The notes: generated by a model not told the origin, from the letters alone. 64,000 nt of DNA from Blasia pusilla (GCA_050084515.1 CM114274.1:20336001-20400000); one strand, 5' to 3'; shown: positions 1 through 11,039, counted from the stretch's first letter. Numbers and translations: made by a program.

Positions 1-2201
1 GGCCCTGGAATGCCTAGAAGAACTTCATGGGTGGTGGAGGAAGCATGCGATTGAGGGGAAGTACAAAGAGTTCTGCTCTTGGTTGAGTTGGTGGACTGTA
101 CGTATGAGACCATGGGGAAACTTCATGCGGCAGGTGAGTTCACTATTTTGTCTTGTCAAGCTCACGGTGAGAATTGTTTGTAAAGTTGTAGCTCATGGTG
201 AGAAGCGTGGGAATTATATGGATTTCAAATGGAAGAAACCAAGCAAGCTATCGGATGTGATGGGTTGCCCGAGTGTGCAATCCGACGGAAACCGACAGGT
301 TGCCCGAGTGTGCAACCCGACGGAAACCGACGGGTTGCCCGAGGGTGCAACCCGACGGAAATTGACGGGTTGCATCCAGATGTTTGGTACAACCCGAGTG
401 TGCAACTTGTCGGGACCCGACGGGTCACAGAGTCGTTCATGGGATGCCTCGGCCTTGCAACCCGTCCGGTTCCGACGGGTTGCAGTAGGTGGGTTTAAGG
501 TTACAACACATCGGGACCCGACGGGTCGCAGAGTCGTACATGGGATATCTCGGGCCTTCAACCCATCTGGTTCCAACAGGTCGCTTATTTCTTTGACTCC
601 TAAGTTATTTTCGTTCGCTTCTAACATTGCCGTCGTTGCAGGGATTAAACGTTCATGAAAATGCCCTCTGCCCCAACACAAGTGGAGCAGAAAGTGTTCA
701 TTCCTCTTGGAGGTCGTCACAAGCATGCCAACGAATTTCACTTGTGGAGGCATGCCAACAAGACCAGGCAAGAGCAATGCTACAGTCTGCAGCATCCCAT
801 ATCTTCCTCACAAAAGGCATAACCAAAGGAAAGGGGCCGTTGATCTACGAGCTCTATGTCAGGGCGGCTGTGAGATCTAGTGATGAAAAATTGTATGTCA
901 AAGCCTTCAACCGGTGCGTAGCTAGGACTCCACTCGAGCAAGACGTACACATAGGTGGGGATATTCATGGGCGGGTTTCAAGACGTCCCATACAGATGGT
1001 GGTAGAGCAGTCCGAGCGAGACTCGTGGAGACGAGATAAGTATCTTGACTTTAGGCAGGTGAAGAGGCAGCATCAAGGAAAAAATCCGGTGATTGATTTG
1101 GATGAGGAAATTATGCCGCCCAGGTATTCGGGGACCCCGGACCCATCCCAAATCCGTGATGGTGTTACTTCACCAAAATCAGTGAATGTTTTGTTTCAAA
1201 AGCCCTCCGTTGCTGGAAGTTCGCAACATCCTATCACTGGGGTGGTTCAACAATATGGGATTCCGGTAATGGAGGTGGATTGCAACCTAAAACGGTGGCA
1301 TATATCTCGGAGCAACCCAGGACGTGGACCCACCTGCAGGGCAGGATCTGATGGCATTAGGAGAGCATGCGGTACTTTCCTAAATAAGAACTGTACAAGG
1401 ACTAGACGACCACTGCCTGGGTTTTGGGGACTCAAAACCTTTGATCGTTTCACGAGGACCGGGGATCAATTGAAGTACTTCTTCTGCCCAAATGAATCTT
1501 GCGCTTTCCGGAAGTCTTATCCGGCTGCCATTGGAACTCTTGCGAATACCCCCACAATTTGGCCCATCGCCGCAGGCACAAGCTGCACTCAAGACGAAGT
1601 GGACAATCTTACAAGTGCCTATTTCAAACTCGTAGACGGGGGAAGTTCGGAGCATGTTCGCATTATAGAGACCTTCGTATTTCGTATTCAACCCAAGATT
1701 GATGTCAACATGTACCCGGAGAAGGTGGATGATCTCAATCCATTATTTCTGTTTGAGTCTAGAAATGGGGTGAAGAGAAACAGAATGTGCAGGCCAACGG
1801 TGGAGAGAGCAAAGCGAATTGCATCAGCTCGGGAGGCAAAAATGGAGATCATCGCCACGAAAGATGTCTTGAGTGGCAATGGAATAGGAAGGATGTATTG
1901 GGTCAGGAACAACACTGTAAATTCAAGTGTCACAGGGGTGTATGTGATGCACATCTGTTGCTTTCCCACATGTTCATGTGATGACTTTGTCCAAAGAGAG
2001 ACAAGTGGCAAAAGGTATTTCCCTTGTAAGCACATGTACTATGTGTTCTTTGGTAGTTTTAAGAGAGTCGGAGGTAGGAGTAGGAATCCACCAACCAGTG
2101 TCCCTCAAAGAAGTTCAAAGTATTTTAAACAAACCACTTTGAGGATGCAAAATGAGGTTTTAGATTGTACTCTTTTTTTTTTTTCTCAACCTTCACTTTG
2201 A
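1..2201 (+). CDS. MULE-type transposase, C-terminal part (copy M1, cut by window edge)
   Basis: This is the 3' portion of a Mutator-like (MULE) DNA transposase, the enzyme that cuts and reinserts the element. I read an exon at 2-133, a phase-0 intron at 134-641 (CAG|GTGAGT to TTGCAG|GG), and an exon at 642-2201. Just after the splice the protein reads NTSGAESVHSSW, like the Asn-Glu-Ser-x-His block that follows the DDE core in MULEs. A SWIM zinc finger (CxC then CxH) lies at 1971-2033 and is complete. Copy M2 at 46-50 kb has the same exon structure and supplies the missing N-terminal half. The 642-2201 exon is uninterrupted, unlike M2, so this copy decayed less. An ATG at 627 lies inside the intron and is not the start. 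Confidence 0.8.
134..641 (+). repeat. Intron of M1 packed with imperfect palindromes
   Basis: A 508-bp GT-AG intron. About 245-560 holds several units related to CAACCCGTCGG-n-CCGACGGGTTG, in which the arms pair with one or two mismatches. The equivalent intron of M2 (48122-48559) is 438 bp. The difference is largely accounted for by extra palindrome units between 250 and 375 here. Short ORFs crossing this stretch are by-products of the repeats. Confidence 0.75.
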
Positions 2202-2580
2202 GCTTGAACTCTATTCAGCCCTGGGCAAATGATAGATTTTTTCCAGACCTTGGATGGAAAAAGTGATTGGTTCCACACTTATGATTCCACTGATTTTTCA
2301 ATTTTCTAAATTTTGTGCAATTTGCAACTCGTCGGACTCAGAGGGGTTGCCAAAATATGGAAGAGGAAAAAAAAACTATGGGAGTGCTTAATATATGAAC
2401 AAAAAAGTGCAAAAAAATTCAAACAAAAATTCTCCTCTCTTCAACCCGACGGAAACTCTCTTCAAAAATAAGTATCTATTTTGGTTGAAGGTAGTTTCCT
2501 CTCTCCTCTCTCCTCTCTCCCTCTCTCCTCTCTCCTCTCTTCCTCTCTTCCTCTCCTTTTACCGCACCTCCTACCAAGGC
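2202..2580 (+). repeat. 3' flank and CT-rich end of the M1 element
   Basis: After the transposase stop there is a 240-bp AT-rich stretch with one degenerate palindrome (about 2325-2350), then a run of CCTCTCTCCTCTC-type low-complexity sequence (2495-2560). It ends in TTACCGCACCTCC, where gypsy DNA begins. The same 3' flank and end recur after copy M2 (49941-50398) and inverted at 6257, so this is probably the element terminus. No flanking target duplication was found. Confidence 0.5.
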
Positions 2581-2589
2581 TAACTCCCA

Positions 2590-3050
2590 ACGGTCATAAC
2601 AATGGAACATTCTCCACAATGTAAGCTAGAGCACGTGCTTGATGAACCGGAAGATGTCATAACACCTCTAACATCTCCCAAAATAATCAAGACCTAGGGT
2701 CATGTAATCCCTCACCACAACCCGCACGTGTATGACCCTGACATGGCCATCCACAATCACCAAATCCACACGACCAACCCTCTCAAGGTCCTGCGCCCCC
2801 AACAATGCAATGTGTGATGGCCAAGCACGCTGGTACCCACGAATAGCTGATGGCGGAAACAACTCAGGATATCTCCGCATCAACTGAATGATATGTCGGG
2901 ATGAGACTCTCTCGGCCGTCTCATCTCGCTCCACATACACGTATCTCCAGACAGAATACCGCCTGCAACATCGCAGCCCAAACCAAAGTGCTAATCCCAC
3001 CAAAGAGATCTAACACACAAATGCCCTCTGGCGGATACTGCCATACAATG
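2590..3050 (-). pseudogene. DNMT3-like cytosine-5 methyltransferase fragment (gypsy copy A)
   Basis: The fragment continues directly from the protease region. Motif I (VLDLFGG, the SAM-binding loop) is at about 3000-3030. Next comes a stretch equivalent to the DNMT3 segment between motifs I and III (YVYVERDETAERVSSRHI). The catalytic-loop region is shifted by one missing base near 2740; in the corrected frame it shows WPCQG. The motif VI residues ENVP are preserved at about 2608-2620, just before truncation. Copy B shows the full domain. This copy helps because its ENVP is intact where copy B has a one-base deletion. Confidence 0.75.
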
Positions 3051-4460
3051 GGTGTAGTATCCAAAGGGGATAACCCAACTGGACCAGAAAGAGGAGTCCC
3101 TCGTGGGGCCTCCTCTTCCTCGTGAGGTATAACAGACTCACACCAAGCCTCGTGCACTAGGCCATCAGCCTCTTGCCATAGTGCACCGCCTGAACTCCAA
3201 AGTGGCACATCCAATGGAGGATGCCATTGCTGCAAAACTAGGGACCTCCTCTACCTCCTCATGCACAAGAGAATCTATAGCAAAAAGATTACCCTCCAAA
3301 AAGTCTCTTGGCCAAGTGACTACTCCACTAAAACCAGCCACAGATGCTAACACCGTTGGGGAAGACCCTCCTGGTCGAGCCCCATAAATAAATCTCACAG
3401 GAACCTGGCTCATACGTCCATCTCCGGACAGCCAACCAGGTCTATAAGACGTTGTCTCAGTCCAGTAGTCCATCTGAAAACCCATCGGGTACAATACTGC
3501 TCCTCCAACTAGTACATCATACGACTCGGCTGATGTGATCACTGCAGGTACTCCCAACCGTGAGCTATGAGTTGCATGATCTTGTCTCAATTGTACAGAC
3601 AACTTCTCCCGTGTCATGAATTGAGACCTATCATTGGCTCCTCCAAGTGATGTTTGAATCTGGAATGGGCAAGGCTCAAGCTCTGACCTCCGAATACCCA
3701 AACCAATACATGCCGCCTTTCCCAACATCAAAGGTTGGGCACCAGAGTCTAACAAGACTCTATCTGGTCTATACACCTGTCCTGTAGGACTTACCAATCA
3801 GAATATTCCAATCCGGTTGTCCAACATACATACACCAGGTGTAAGCCTCTCACGATCAATGGCTGGCCGGGCTGGTAAAGCATACATCTTCGCCGCTACT
3901 GCTTGCCAAGTAACTCTCAAGGAGAGAGAGCTTGAGAGCTCATTCTCTCTTTGTTGAACCTCTTGGCATGAGGCGGCAGGGCTATGGTCCCTTGCCTTAC
4001 TGGTACTCAATGCTACACATGACATAGAGGGTCGCTCCACCGCTCCACCGCAACACCCTCATCCACCTCAAAGACGTAGCAAGAATACCCCACGTTCACA
4101 CAACGTGGTCGCTAGCTGAAACACGGAGCTAAGTCAACTCCTAAAGCCATCGGCTCCGTGGCCGAAAACAATGGGGATCCTAACACCGGTTGCCATCCGC
4201 ACATCGCATTGATCTTTGATCCGTGTCTACTACACGCGATGTGGATGCCTGAGTCCCCACTGTAGGCTCAATAGGCTACGTAGGAACCATGGATGAAGTC
4301 CTAAGCACCTCAGACAACAAGAATGACTGGGGAAGCCTAGCCTGCCTCCCAGCCTCACCCCTTTGTGGGTCCAACTGCACACTAGCACCACGTGGCTCTG
4401 ACGCTCGAGTGGCTCCTCTCATAACTGCAGCTGATGCCTCAATCTATGGTGCACTCGCCA
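3051..4460 (-). pseudogene. Gag C-terminal/aspartic protease region of gypsy copy A
   Basis: The region shows the retroviral-type aspartic protease signature LLDSGAQPLMLGK at about 3725-3765. A protease of this kind cuts the Gag-Pol polyprotein. The active-site triplet DSG is intact here, while copy B has DSS. Downstream, the frame leads through an acidic linker (HEEVEEVPSF, HEEEEAPRG) into the methyltransferase motif I, so protease and DNMT3 domains belong to one reading frame. Upstream (3800-4460) is a poorly conserved spacer with several frameshifts relative to copy B (37376-38500). Confidence 0.7.
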
Positions 4461-4925
4461 TATGGTAAATGGAAAATAGATCAAGCCCGTTGGACCCAAA
4501 GGGACAAAAGGCTAAAAAACACATTACAAGTCATTCATTCACTCACCTTGAAAAAGATCCTTAAGACCTTCTCCTACCTACAACCTAGAGCACTTGAGCG
4601 ATAAATAATAACGTCCCTAATATAACAACCTAAATCATAAGGCACTAGATGTAGTAAAGAATAGAAATTCTCCACATCTATTTTATGAGCTACTCTAATC
4701 TCTTCAGACCTTGGACATGTAACAAACACATGCTCTTCATCCTCAATATTTTCTCCGTCACATAACCTACAATTGTTTTCACTTCTATCAATATTAAACC
4801 ATCGTCCTTCCTCAATTCCTAGCTTATGAGACCCAGTTCTATGTCGTGCGATAATATGATGTAAGAACGTGGAGATCCTCGCAAGTAGGTATCCTTGTTC
4901 ACAATAAACAATATACAAGCAATAT
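4461..4925 (-). mobile_element. Non-LTR (LINE-like) reverse-transcriptase tail inserted in gypsy copy A
   Basis: This stretch is missing from the matching place in gypsy copy B (38400-38410), so it is an insertion. The minus-strand reading frame ending at 4574 carries CRLCDGENIEDEEHVFVTC, the CxxC...HxxxxC zinc-binding motif found at the C-terminus of plant LINE reverse transcriptases. The remaining 110 bp look like a 3' untranslated region. A short duplicated AT/ATAT flank is all I can see as a target duplication. It is a 5'-truncated, dead copy. Confidence 0.6.
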
Positions 4926-6256
4926 ATAAGAGAGATCATCCCCTCCATAAGAGGTTGTTTGCTCTATGTGGATAACCATAGAAGCCAATCGAATCGCTCA
5001 ATCCTCATAGCCATAGCTGACTCTATCGTAGTGGTAGGGGTAGCCACCGTAGGCTCTCCAACCACTAGTCCACCTCTACCACCCCTACCACCTCTACCAC
5101 CTCGGCCTCTTGAAGCTACTCCACCACGGCCCCGGCCTGATCTCAACTCTAGATGAAGATCAAAGCAACGCTCTCGAGGATGACCTGGTCTCCTGCAATG
5201 ATCACATTGAGTTTGGGCCGATTAAGGCCCATCCTCCAAAGCCCGTCTCCCATCCTCTTGGGGACAGAACCTCCTAACATGATCACCTCCACATGTCCAA
5301 CATGACTGTTCTTGCTGCGGGGCAGCAAATGAAGGCAATGGTCTCTGCGCAAGTGTCCCTCTGGGACCTGACTGAGGTCATGTGTACCCCCCACGACTCC
5401 CACTACTACTACCACCACCACTACTACAAGACTGTGAGAAGGACTGTTGAACAGGAGAAGTGGTAGTTGTATTCCTACTGAATGCGGATGTCACCACTCT
5501 CTCCTCCACAATGTTAAGCTCAATCTTCTCAGATAGAGCAAACACATGGGTCAATGTGGGTGAATCATCACTCATAAGAGTAGCATCACGTACCCTACGG
5601 CGCAACTCTCTGTCCAAGATCCCATACCAAAAATGGACTGCCTGAGACTCAATCACACCCTAGGTAACTGAAATCAAGCGTCTCATACGAGTGTATGCCT
5701 CACGAAGACTCTCACCAGTCTTTCGCTCAAATTCTTGAAGTCTTCTCAACTTCTATGTCTTCACTCCCTGATAGTTCTTCTTCAACCTCTTGAAGAACTC
5801 TACAACCGGGCTGAACGATGGTGAGGCACTAGTACCTCCACTAGTACCCGCACTGGTTCCTCCATGGGTACCTCCACTGGTACCCCCACTCCGGCTCGCA
5901 CTGCATACTCACTACCAACTCAGCCGGGCCGGGCATAGTAGGAGCACATCTACCAATACCACCATGGGTGATAGACACATAGCCTGGAGACCAATATTGT
6001 CTCCACGCCTCAATCTCAACAACATGATCCTTCCTAAACTCATGATAATCATCCATGGGTGGTCCCTCCAAGTGCTGAAACAACCCCTTCCAAGCCAAGA
6101 AGGGTGTAAACAACGTGGCGTTCCACAACATGTGCATATCACACCACGTATCAAACTCCTGAATGAAGTCCTCCAACTCAATGGTGCCCACTGCACCCAA
6201 GTATCGTCATGGGCCCTTCATGGCCCCATATATCCCGTCCAAGTCCCAAATCAATG
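4926..6256 (-). pseudogene. Gag of gypsy copy A
   Basis: The minus-strand pieces read as a retrotransposon capsid protein. The N-terminal block (6200-5900) contains FLAWKGLFQHLEGPPMDDY. The middle block (5656-5378) has the SDDSPTLTHVFALSEKIEL segment typical of plant gypsy Gag. The tail (5421-4964) is Gly/Arg-rich and follows degenerate zinc knuckles. Frame changes occur near 5660 and 5400. Matching blocks are at 38501-39332 and 53872-54231. The N-terminus is cut at 6256 by another repeat. Confidence 0.7.
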
Positions 6257-6931
6257 GAGGAGCGGTAAGAGGAGAGGAAGAGAGGAGAGAGGAGAGAGGA
6301 GAGAGGAAGATATTGGCAACCCCTAGGGCTCTTTTGGTTTGAAGAGAGTTTCCGACAGGTTGGAGAGAGGAAAGTTTTGACAAGTTGAAAAGGCAAATTT
6401 TCTTCAAAAAATTTGGTGGTGAAAAAGAAATTCAAAAAAAAAAGTCTAATTCTTTTTACCTTTTCAACCCGTCAAAATTCCGACGGGTTGCAACTTTTTT
6501 TTTTTTTATGGTTAAGGAAAAAATTTCATTTTTTGGGGTTTTTTTAATGTTTGCAACGTGTCAGACTCTGACCGGTTGCTTTTGAGGCCAAAAAGCAACC
6601 CGTCAGAGTCTGACACGTTGCCATGATGCCTAGAAAGCAACCCGTCAGACTCAGACGGGTTGCAAATATTAAAAAAACCCCAAAAAATGAAAATTTTTCC
6701 TTAAAAAAAAAAAAAAAACCAAAAAATTGCAACCTGTCAGATTCCGACGGGTTGCACTAAGTTTCCTCTCTTCAAAAAAAATCTCCAAAAACATTACTCA
6801 CTTATTATCCATAATCTTCATATTTTTTGAAGAGAGTTTCAGTTTTTTTTCCCTTTTGTGCCTTTTTTTTTAAGAGAGACTCTCCTCTCTTCCTCTCTTC
6901 CTCTCTCCTGCCAGAATACCAGCCCCCATCC
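6257..6931. repeat. Short CT/GA-ended repeat with palindromes (probable internal-deletion derivative)
   Basis: The left end GGAGCGGTAAGAGGAGAGG is the inverted form of the M1/M2 terminal sequence. The right end CTGCCAGAATACCAGCCCCC matches the ends at 13635 and (inverted) 39333. In between are poly-T/poly-A tracts and palindrome units at about 6468-6495, 6552-6580, 6595-6622, 6637-6665 and 6728-6757. No coding region is convincing. It could be a non-autonomous derivative that kept both ends of the large MULE-methyltransferase unit. I see no matching 9-bp target duplication, so it may instead be a rearranged remnant. Confidence 0.45.
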
Positions 6932-7033
6932 GTTGGAGGATAACGGCGCTTCATCACGAAATGCTTTGAGGGATCTATCATGCACAAGAGCAGATTAGAC
7001 TGTTGAAGAGGAAAAATTGACCCAACGTGCACC

Positions 7034-7671
7034 ATGACGAGAAAGAAAACACAAGCAACCAAGCTAGGGAGCATCACTCCCAAGTCCATCAGGACTCCGA
7101 CGTCACCATCTCCAGGTCCTTGTTCGGAAAATGAGATAAGGCAACAAGAAGTAGAGGAGCAAGAAAGGGAAGCAGATATGCACAGGCAAGAGGTTCTAGC
7201 TAAACATGTTCTGGAGGAGCTCGCTAAGCAAAACGCCGAGGCTGAGGCATCGAAGGCCTTAAAGAAAAGAGTCGCGGACGAGAGACGCGAGAAGAAGCAT
7301 CTTGACGCCTCTATAAGGAGAGCAGAATTGGAGAAAGCTCGAAGGGAAAAAGAAATCTCCATTGAAGAAAGCCATGCCCGTCCTACAGAGAGTGTTGAGA
7401 TGCAAGAAATGTCTCCGATGAGGTCAGAGACACCATGAATCTTAAATCAGCGGAGGAAACCTCCGAAGTTCAAGTGACAGAGGATGAGGTCATGAGGACA
7501 GCAAGTGTGGAGATGGTGGACATCTTTGAAGAAGCAGGAGAAGAATCTTTATCATCTTTGAGCCTTGTGGAAGAAATCGACCTTTATCGGATCGATGAGT
7601 TTCCCGTGGACTTGCCAGCTGCTGCCCCAGAGCAGCTGGCAGGCTTTGACACCAACCCAATCTTTGAGCGG
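7034..7671 (+). pseudogene. Methyltransferase gene copy P1, exon 1: charged coiled-coil N-terminus
   Basis: The start is the ATG of MTRKKTQATK, chosen because copy P2 (ATG at 44830) begins with the near-identical MTRKKSQANK. Residues 35-120 are rich in Glu, Lys and Arg with heptad-like spacing, so a coiled coil is likely. They are followed by conserved SVEMQEMSP and EIDLYRIDEFP blocks. A frameshift near 7435 splits the exon. It ends at 7671 with the donor GCGG|GTAAGA. Conservation with P2 is concentrated in codons, so this was a real protein. The domain is not one I recognise. Confidence 0.6.
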
Positions 7672-7759
7672 GTAAGAAAAATTTGAGTTATGTGAAGGCT
7701 CATTATGCAATTCATTGGCAGAACATTGTATTTTACTGGCTTGGTCCCCATTGTGGCAG

Positions 7760-8234
7760 GTTGTTAAGCAGATGGCATTGATGGAGGGCCAGAACGCCCC
7801 AAGAATTCTACTCTGTCTATTGCAGAAAATGGAGTACATCCGCGAAATTTAGTCGGAGGAGGACACTGCAAAAAGCTCAAACAATCGGCAGCGACTGCAT
7901 CCTACGTCGACAGCTTCCCTCCGTTCTATGTTCAGCCTTACGATGAACATGGAACCCAAACGTTGGTGACGGAAGAGGACTTGGAGGCGGTGGATGCTTT
8001 CTAGAGGATGAGAGATCATGAGTTTAGAAGAGCAATTGAAGGAACCAAATTTAGCTGGATGCGGAACCTTTACTTCTTTATGTGAGATGGAAACCATAGG
8101 TATATGGCGTGGACGCAGTTGGCAGAGGAGCGTCCAAATTCATTGGAGGCGTATTTTTGCATGAAGGCAGTCCTGCTCCATCCATTTCCTCATCACATGG
8201 CAACGGTTGAAATGGCAATGCATGCGATGAATAC
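7760..8234 (+). pseudogene. P1 exon 2: ParB/Srx-like block
   Basis: An 88-bp intron (7672-7759) precedes this exon. Read with P2 (44109-43641), the sequence has the order expected of a ParB-type fold. First is a strand-turn RI(P/L)LC, then a charged helix, and near the end the DGNHRF motif (in P2: FFIWDGNHRFMAW), followed by a hydrophobic strand (YVKAVVLHPF). ParB-like domains use a DGxHR-type motif for nucleotide or DNA binding. P1 is damaged: several stops, and a TGA just before the DGNHR position. The exon ends at AATAC|GTAAGT. ParB assignment rests on motif order only. Confidence 0.45.
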
Positions 8235-8999
8235 GTAAGTTTCCTCTTCCTTAGGTTTGATTGCTTCAACCCGTCAGAGTCATACAGGTTGAATAATTGG
8301 ATGGGCATGAATGATTTGAGTCTCTTGCCACCATCCTGTTTGTGGTCAATGTCATAGTAAAGCAAACCGTCAGAGTCCGACGGGTTGCCTAGTGGCCAAG
8401 CACACCAGATTAATCCGGGATACGGAAGCCAGTCGAACATCGACGGGTGGAAAATTGACTGCATGATTTATTTGTTCTACAATCCGTCGGAGTCCGACGA
8501 GTTGCTGGACTGTCCGGTATTTTTTGGATACTTTTGGCCGAAAGCAACTCGTCGGAATCCAATGGGTTATATTTCCCCCCCTAGGGCCGGTGGTCGGAGT
8601 ACGAGAGCTTGCTTTTAGGCGTCCAATTCCAACTTTACAAGGCATTATGCAGTTTTTTTCCGGAAATGTGTCTCCGAATTGAAGTCGCTCTACAACCCGT
8701 CGGAGTCCGACAAGTTGTAACCAATGATTAAATCGGTTGGACTAGAAAGTCACGAAAAGAGAGTGCGACCCATTGGACTCCGATGGGTTGCAATTCTCTC
8801 TAAAAATTTGAAGAGTGTTGCAATAAGTGTAACACAAAGATACGTGTTGCGACCCATCGGACTCCGACGGGTTGCAACATTTATCTATGTGCTACCATTT
8901 TGACCCCCATGGGTTGACAGAATTGCATCCCGTTAGAGTCCGACGGGTTGTAGGAACTCAATAGGTTGCAGCAATCTTACCTTGTGTTTGGATGTGCAG
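8235..8999 (+). repeat. P1 intron with palindrome array
   Basis: A GT-AG intron (GTAAGT to GTGCAG) with about ten palindrome units between 8260 and 8960. Good examples are at 8364-8390 (GTCAGAGTCCGACGGG core), 8693-8718, 8766-8790 (arms changed to CCCAT/ATGGG) and 8848-8876. Many units have the centre GAGTC, GATTC or GACTC. Nothing else is recognisable in it. Confidence 0.7.
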
Positions 9000-10038
9000 G
9001 ATTGTATCCTAGGGGAACGTCATCCACCATTGGATCCAGGATTGCACTAGGGTCAAGAAGGTGCTTATGACGCACCCGGCAGAGTACAGGGGATTCCTGG
9101 GCGACTGTCTGGTAAATGAGATGCTGGCGAAGGGAACTCAAATAAAAAAGAAGACTTGGGCAAATACCTTCATTTCCCAAGATGCAGCCGTCACAATCTA
9201 TGTTGGTCCAAGATCTAGGCCGCCAAGAAGAGTGCTTCGTTGGAAGTGGAGCGAAGGGAGAACGTGTCTGCGTCGGAACCTGCAAAGTTTATTCAGGTTG
9301 CCGTATCTGCAGCTACAAAAAATACTGCAAGCAAGATGCAGCGTTACATTGTGATTCTCAATCTCAAACTTGGCCGAAAGTTTTACAAGGAGCTCAAGGC
9401 GATAATCAAGCACCAGCGGAGGAGAGACGAAGATCCACAGGGTTGGATTGGCGAGAAAGTGTCTTTGGACCACGTGCACAGATTTGCGTTGTCTGGGATA
9501 TCCGAGTTTAGGCAAATCCGATTGATGAAAATGAGTCTCGAGGGCACTGAGGCCCAAAAGCGGGCGGCACACCATCCTCCGGGAGTTTCAGATCCAGTGA
9601 TCTCCCATTGGCTACGAAAATGGTCATTCTGGGACGCAGTATGCCTTCTGGGGAAGTCCATGCTCGTGGGTCTTCAAGCAAAGCTGAAGAAGATTGAGCC
9701 AGTTCCAGAGGAAGCAAACCTAGAGGATGCACAAGATTTTGAACTATGGCTTGATGACATCAGAGATAAGCCCACCAAAAACCCAGGATTCATGATGATG
9801 TTCAAGAATCACATCCTCCCTCAGGCAGACCTGGATGAGGAAATAGATGCCAAAAAATGGGATTTTGCAAAGAAGAAGCAAGATCTTTAGGACTAGGCGG
9901 CCGAGTGATCTCGACAAAGAGTTGCCTAGCGGATGGTGTACAGGTACCTCATCAATTGTAAGAATGCAAGTACCTGGCAAAAATTACCGACAGCATGCAA
10001 ATTGTGGGCTTCTCCGCCTGATGGAAAGGCATTCTCTC
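9000..10038 (+). pseudogene. P1 central coding region of unknown function
   Basis: Starting after an acceptor at 8998-8999, the frame reads a helix-rich region (VIHHWIQDCTRVKKVL, then FISQDAAVTIYVGP). After a frameshift near 9235 comes a long open stretch to 9890 (RKFYKELKAIIKH, ISHWLRKWSFWDAVCLLGKS, FELWLDDIRDKP). It sits between the ParB-like and methyltransferase blocks, where a target-recognition or linker region would be expected. P2 lacks almost all of it; only the last part (KLWASP, about 9985-10030) has a counterpart near 43160. I do not recognise a family. Confidence 0.5.
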
Positions 10039-10706
10039 CAAGGGGCGTGCCCATTTTGAAGGAGTTTTCGTCCCAGCACGGTCAATTTGTTGATGGCATG
10101 TGTCGACTCTTGAGAACTGAAACTTTACAGCTCATCGACAAGATGAGTCAAGTGAACAAGGACATTTGTCTTGGTGGTTGCTTCCCTATGCTTGCCCAAG
10201 GATGATGGAGTGTATCCCACATCCTTATCTCCTCCCTCGGACGAACCAAGTGCCTCCCGCTTCTGCTTCTCCCGAGTCTGCTATCGGCTTGTGAGAGTCT
10301 CTGTTACCTCAGACTCCATAAGAGTTTTCTTGGACGAGGACCTGGTCTGGCCCTCTCGCCCCGCTTGCCCAGACGATTCCGCCTCTTGCCTTGAGGACTC
10401 AACCTCTTTTCTGGGAGACTCCACCTCGAAATTCCTCGATCCCCTCGCCTTCCTCAATTCTGCTATGGATTTGTCTTTCGCGGTGACAACCTTGCCCACC
10501 AACTCCGCTGTCTCGAGGCCTTGCTCCTCCGCATCTCCTTCGAAAAAATTGTGAGGTTGCACGAAGTTTGGAATATCTCTCTACCTACGACCACGGCATC
10601 ATACACCACGCGTAGATTTTTTTTCGGTAATGTCCTCTGGGTCGTTGAAGTCCAACCAGATTGGAAAATTGTTAACCTCCCAGTTGGACATGCCCTGTCC
10701 GACTGG
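10039..10706 (-). pseudogene. P1 inverted internal segment (linker and coiled coil)
   Basis: This segment matches 42454-43095 on the same strand of the window, although the surrounding P1 and P2 genes lie in opposite orientations. So in P1 it is inverted. On its coding (minus) strand it contains FPIWLDFNDPEDI and FFEGDAEEQGLETAEL followed by a charged helix. P2 retains the uninverted order. The right breakpoint lies next to a short inverted repeat (CCCAGTTGGAC / GTCCGACTGGG, about 10678-10702), which may have favoured the flip. Confidence 0.6.
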
Positions 10707-11018
10707 GAGGTGGTCGAGGAGGTGGCGGTGGACCTCCTCATTGCAGATTTGTCTTTTGGGTTTTGCTTGTGGGACAACAATCCGTCTGATACTGTCCCAG
10801 ATTGGAATGTCCCGCTTTTGTACGACCAAATCGCGCTGTTGTTTTCTTTTTCCGACTCGTATCTGAGTGATAGGGGTTGTTTCTTGGTCCTCACTGGAGG
10901 GAGCAAAGATGAGATCTTCAACCTTTAGTGCGTGAAGAGGTTGCTGAAGTGGAGGACCGCGCAATCATGGGTAATTAAAAATGAGTATCCACTCTGATCG
11001 GCGATGAGTCAAGTCCGT
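10707..11018 (+). pseudogene. P1 exon with methyltransferase motif IV
   Basis: The frame gives VDLLIADLSFGF, then WD and a hydrophobic strand ending GCFLVLTGGSKDE. Beta-class N6-adenine/N4-cytosine DNA methyltransferases have the pattern D-[LP]-P-[YFW]-G then WD then G-x-hydrophobic strand. P2 has ADLPSG at the same point, so the ancestor was probably ADLPFG; P1 changed the Pro and P2 the Phe. A TAG follows FNL (about 10926) and a TGA lies in YPL. The donor is CCGT|GTAAGT at 11018. The assignment gains support from the motif I exon of P2 and P3. Confidence 0.6.
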
Positions 11019-11039
11019 GTAAGTCCTCTTATTAAATGA

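Larger units (their letters stand above)
2574..6256 (-). mobile_element. Ty3/gypsy retrotransposon copy A, truncated (gag-protease-DNMT3 start)
   Basis: On the minus strand this copy runs gag (6256 to about 4926), protease (about 3800-3165) and the first half of a DNMT3-like domain (about 3050-2590), then stops. The last 20 bp (2574-2594) come from the element's own LTR (compare 17622-17645), joined to the methyltransferase at a shared CCCAAC. That suggests an internal deletion by microhomology. A LINE-type fragment is inserted at about 4461-4925. At 6256 it meets the CT/GA-rich end of another repeat. It has frameshifts and stops and is not functional. Confidence 0.8.

Noticed and set aside
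83-795. ORFs on both strands at the M1 intron
   Set aside because: They cross a conserved GT-AG intron filled with palindromes; the coding frame is given by the flanking transposase exons.
4959-5156. Pro-rich plus-strand ORF
   Set aside because: It is the antisense of the Gly/Arg-rich Gag tail of gypsy copy A.
6257-6931. Classic MITE call
   Set aside because: The two ends are only partly similar and the flanks (ATCAATGGA and ATCCGTTGG) do not match as a target duplication.
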